Origin: Mumia quercus
GTDB lineage: Bacteria > Actinomycetota > Actinomycetes > Propionibacteriales > Nocardioidaceae
Length of the DNA: 64,000 bases
Assembly: GCF_025506335.1 (NCBI RefSeq)
Contig: NZ_JANZYO010000001.1
Coordinates: 280,074-344,073 of the forward strand
Direction of reading: 5' to 3'
Shown: positions 62,367 through 64,000 of the stretch, piece after piece
How the letters are laid out: the number at the start of each line of letters is the position of its first letter
Position numbering within the stretch: position 1 is the first letter of the stretch
Notes under the pieces: generated by a model
The model's database searches: none
Told to the model about the DNA's origin: nothing
Seen by the model: the letters and a program-made list of their open reading frames with translations, nothing else
Translations under genes and position numbers: made by a program

Positions 62367-63779
62367 TCAGGCTCGGTGCCGGACGCTCTCGGAATCCTCG
62401 CGCGGGTGCGCCTTCGGCGGTGGGTCGGTGTGCCCGTAGCCGTATCCGTACCCGGTCCACCCGCCCTCGCGGGACCGCGTCGACGTCATCGTGAGCACCG
62501 TCCCGAGCAGTCGCCCGCCGCCGCTGGTGAGGCGTTCGACAGCCTGCCGGACCTGATCACGCGTGGCCTTCTTGGCGCGGACGACCAGGATGGCGCCGTC
62601 TGCCTGCGAGGCGAGCACCGCGGCGTCGGTGATCGGGAGCAGCGGCGGGGCGTCGACGATGACGATGTCGTACGCGCCGGCGAGCGCCGTCAGCGTGTCG
62701 GCCATCGCCTGGCTCTGGAGCAGCTCGGCCGGGTTCGGCGGGACCGGCCCGCTGGTCAGGACGTCGAGGCACTTGTTCGTCGTGTGCTGCACCGCCTCGG
62801 AGAGGCTGGCGCGTCCGATCATCACCGAGGTGAGACCGACGTCAGACGGCAGCCCCATGTACTCCGCGACCCGAGGGCGGCGCAGGTCTCCCTCGACCAG
62901 CACCACGCGGTGCTGGGCGATGGCGAGCGTGAGCGCGAGGTTCGTCGCGGTGGTCGTCTTGCCCTCCTCGGGCACCGCGCTGGTGATGACGAGGACCTTG
63001 CGGCTGGCGTCGACGTCGACGAACTGCAGGTTGGTGCGCAGCACGCGGAACGCCTCCGTGCGCGGCGCGAGCAACCCGATCTGCGTGACGAGCGGGCTCT
63101 TGCCGGCAGAGGAGTCGTACGGGATCGCTCCCAGGACGGGAGCGTCCGACACGTCCTGGAGGTCGTCGCTGCTGCGCACCGAGGTGTCGAGCGTCTCGCG
63201 GAGGATGGCGGCGCCGACGCCGACCAGCAGCCCGATCACCAGCGCGAGGCCGAGGATGCGGACGATGTCGGGGCTGGTGGGTGACTCAGGCTCGAAGGCC
63301 TTGTCGACGATGCTGGCCTTGATCGGCGCGCGCTCGCTGGTGCCCGCGGTCTCGAGCTCACGGACGTAGCGGGTGAACTCGGTAGCGGTCGCGTCCGCGA
63401 TCGCCTGCGCCTGCTCGGGGTCGGGGTCGGTCGCGCTCACCTCGAGGATGACTGTCTCGGGGACGACGGACGCGCTGAGGTGATCGGCGAGCTCGCTGGG
63501 TGCGACGTCGAGCCCGAGGCGCCCGGCGACACGTTCGGCGATCTCCTGTCCCGTGATCAACGTGGCGTACGAGGCCACACGCTGCTGGGAGAACAGACCG
63601 CCCTGGTAGGCGTCGCTGCCCTCCGCCTGCGGCGTCGAGACGAACAGGCGGGTCGTGGACGTGTACTCGGGGTCTGCGCGCGCGATCACCACGCCGCCGA
63701 GCGCGAGAGCCAGCGCGACGCAGCCGACGACGATGAGCCAGCGTCGCCGCAGCACCTGAAGGAACTCGTGAACTCCCAC
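62367..63779 (-). CDS. Wzz-domain polysaccharide co-polymerase fused to BY-kinase-like ATPase
   Basis: 470 residues. Helix 1 (14-34), extracellular Wzz domain with helical middle, helix 2 (about 173-192), then a CpsD/CapB ATPase: Walker A SAVPEEGKTTTATN (about 267-280), Walker A' VVLVEGDLRRPRVAEYMG and Walker B IVIVDAPPLLPITDA. The tail contains GYGYGYG, a short Tyr cluster where autophosphorylation would occur. It regulates chain length and export of capsule-like polysaccharide. GTG at 63779 is preferred over an in-frame GTG at 63794 because AAGGAGG sits seven bases before it. Confidence 0.9.
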   Translation of the reverse strand: MGVHEFLQVLRRRWLIVVGCVALALALGGVVIARADPEYTSTTRLFVSTPQAEGSDAYQGGLFSQQRVASYATLITGQEIAERVAGRLGLDVAPSELADHLSASVVPETVILEVSATDPDPEQAQAIADATATEFTRYVRELETAGTSERAPIKASIVDKAFEPESPTSPDIVRILGLALVIGLLVGVGAAILRETLDTSVRSSDDLQDVSDAPVLGAIPYDSSAGKSPLVTQIGLLAPRTEAFRVLRTNLQFVDVDASRKVLVITSAVPEEGKTTTATNLALTLAIAQHRVVLVEGDLRRPRVAEYMGLPSDVGLTSVMIGRASLSEAVQHTTNKCLDVLTSGPVPPNPAELLQSQAMADTLTALAGAYDIVIVDAPPLLPITDAAVLASQADGAILVVRAKKATRDQVRQAVERLTSGGGRLLGTVLTMTSTRSREGGWTGYGYGYGHTDPPPKAHPREDSESVRHRA

Positions 63780-63849
63780 GGGGGCCTCCTTCACGGGGAT
63801 CCTCGTTCACCCTAGGGCAGCGTCGCGGGGTCGGCGACCGGCGCGCGTA

Positions 63850-63882
63850 CGACATGCCGATGTCGAAAAGCGTCGCTAATGT
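63850..63882 (+). promoter_or_regulatory. Promoter region with dyad before the polysaccharide gene
   Basis: CGACAT-GCCG-ATGTCG is a perfect 6-bp dyad (63850-63865), followed by TAATGT (63877-63882) as a -10 candidate about 37 bases before the GTG at 63920. The dyad covers the -35 region and could be an operator. Confidence 0.4.
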
Positions 63883-63919
63883 CCACCCTCAAGGCGGTCC
63901 CTCGCAGCGAAAGGAACCT

Positions 63920-64000
63920 GTGGCACCTTTGCGACAGCTGCTTCGCCGACGCCGATCGATGGTGCTCGCGGCCTATGACAGCCTCGCCTGGATCCTGGCG
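63920..64000 (+). CDS. Start of a probable nucleotide-sugar dehydratase/epimerase (CapD/WbpM-like), cut by the window
   Basis: 27 codons: the predicted start has an Arg-rich segment (RQLLRRRRS) followed by MVLAAYDSLAWILA, the opening of a membrane helix. This resembles the N-terminus of polytopic CapD/WbpM-type nucleotide-sugar modifying enzymes, and the polysaccharide neighbours support it. GTG at 63920 follows AAAGGAAC. The length is too short for certainty; another polysaccharide membrane enzyme is possible. Confidence 0.5.
   Translation, partial: MAPLRQLLRRRRSMVLAAYDSLAWILA

Overview
The window is a GC-rich actinobacterial chromosome segment. The best taxonomic guess is a Nocardioidaceae-like member of the Propionibacteriales, at moderate confidence and without a database search. 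The evidence is frequent GTG starts, dense 4-bp ATGA/GTGA gene overlaps, a mycothiol synthase (mshD), an actinobacterial GlnR, a DyP/encapsulin pair, a small actinobacterial xylose isomerase, direct-repeat PHO boxes and many apparently leaderless promoters. I see no phage, transposase, integrase or CRISPR array. The gene content looks like ordinary chromosome with a few accessory patches.

Layout. At 1-9.3 kb there is the 5' part of an Mrp-type antiporter subunit A, a small GlsB-like membrane protein, a two-component system followed by a GT2-GtrA fusion and a GT39-like membrane glycosyltransferase, a Gly/Gln-rich anchored protein, an esterase and a small membrane protein. At 9.3-12.0 kb a tightly overlapping minus-strand operon encodes a DyP peroxidase with a C-terminal encapsulin-loading peptide, the encapsulin shell protein and an epoxide-hydrolase-like protein. 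At 12.1-16.5 kb there are a PNPOx-like protein, an ArsB/SLC13-type permease divergent from an ACT-domain malic enzyme, and menB with a thioesterase (menaquinone pathway). At 16.5-20.3 kb lies xylB-xylA-ROK regulator, a compact xylose operon with an operator-like dyad. A 112-bp palindromic repeat pair (20.36-20.56 kb) separates it from a second ROK regulator, which faces a sugar ABC importer (ATPase, permease, lipoprotein) plus a Gfo/Idh/MocA dehydrogenase and a sugar isomerase/epimerase (21.9-27.8 kb).

A homopolymer G/C stretch (27.78-27.92 kb, possibly an assembly artefact) precedes a patch of hydrolases: a secreted SGNH esterase, a cytosolic Ntn-type amidase, a secreted M4 metalloprotease and a secreted S8 protease. 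The secreted members share very basic Ig-like C-terminal repeats. An APC permease and tRNA-Lys(TTT) lie among them. At 37.5-43.7 kb a phosphate block holds PhoU-like + PiT, and pstSCAB under PHO boxes. Mutually adjacent mutT1-like and ppk genes at 45.3-48.5 kb extend the phosphate theme, after a MerR/MFS divergent pair.

At 49.6-57.8 kb sit mshD, a carboxyltransferase, GlnR, a MoaD-like protein, a DNA-alkylation-repair protein, a thioredoxin-like protein, and a sulfur operon (leader peptide, DUF4395, sseA thiosulfate sulfurtransferase, DUF1416). This gene set resembles the sseC-cysA-thiX-glnR-mshD-phoT neighbourhood of mycobacteria. The right end (57.8-64 kb) holds an LCP ligase, D-aminoacyl-tRNA deacylase, a nitrobindin-like protein, YgfZ, UDP-glucose dehydrogenase, a Wzz/BY-kinase and the start of a probable polysaccharide-biosynthesis gene, suggesting that a capsule/exopolysaccharide locus continues beyond the window.

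The most interesting signals are regulatory. A recurrent TAnnnT -10 box lies exactly 6-7 nt before start codons (leaderless mRNAs). There is a 26-codon Cys-Arg leader peptide ahead of the sulfur operon. One divergent promoter pair has -10 elements that overlap by two bases.
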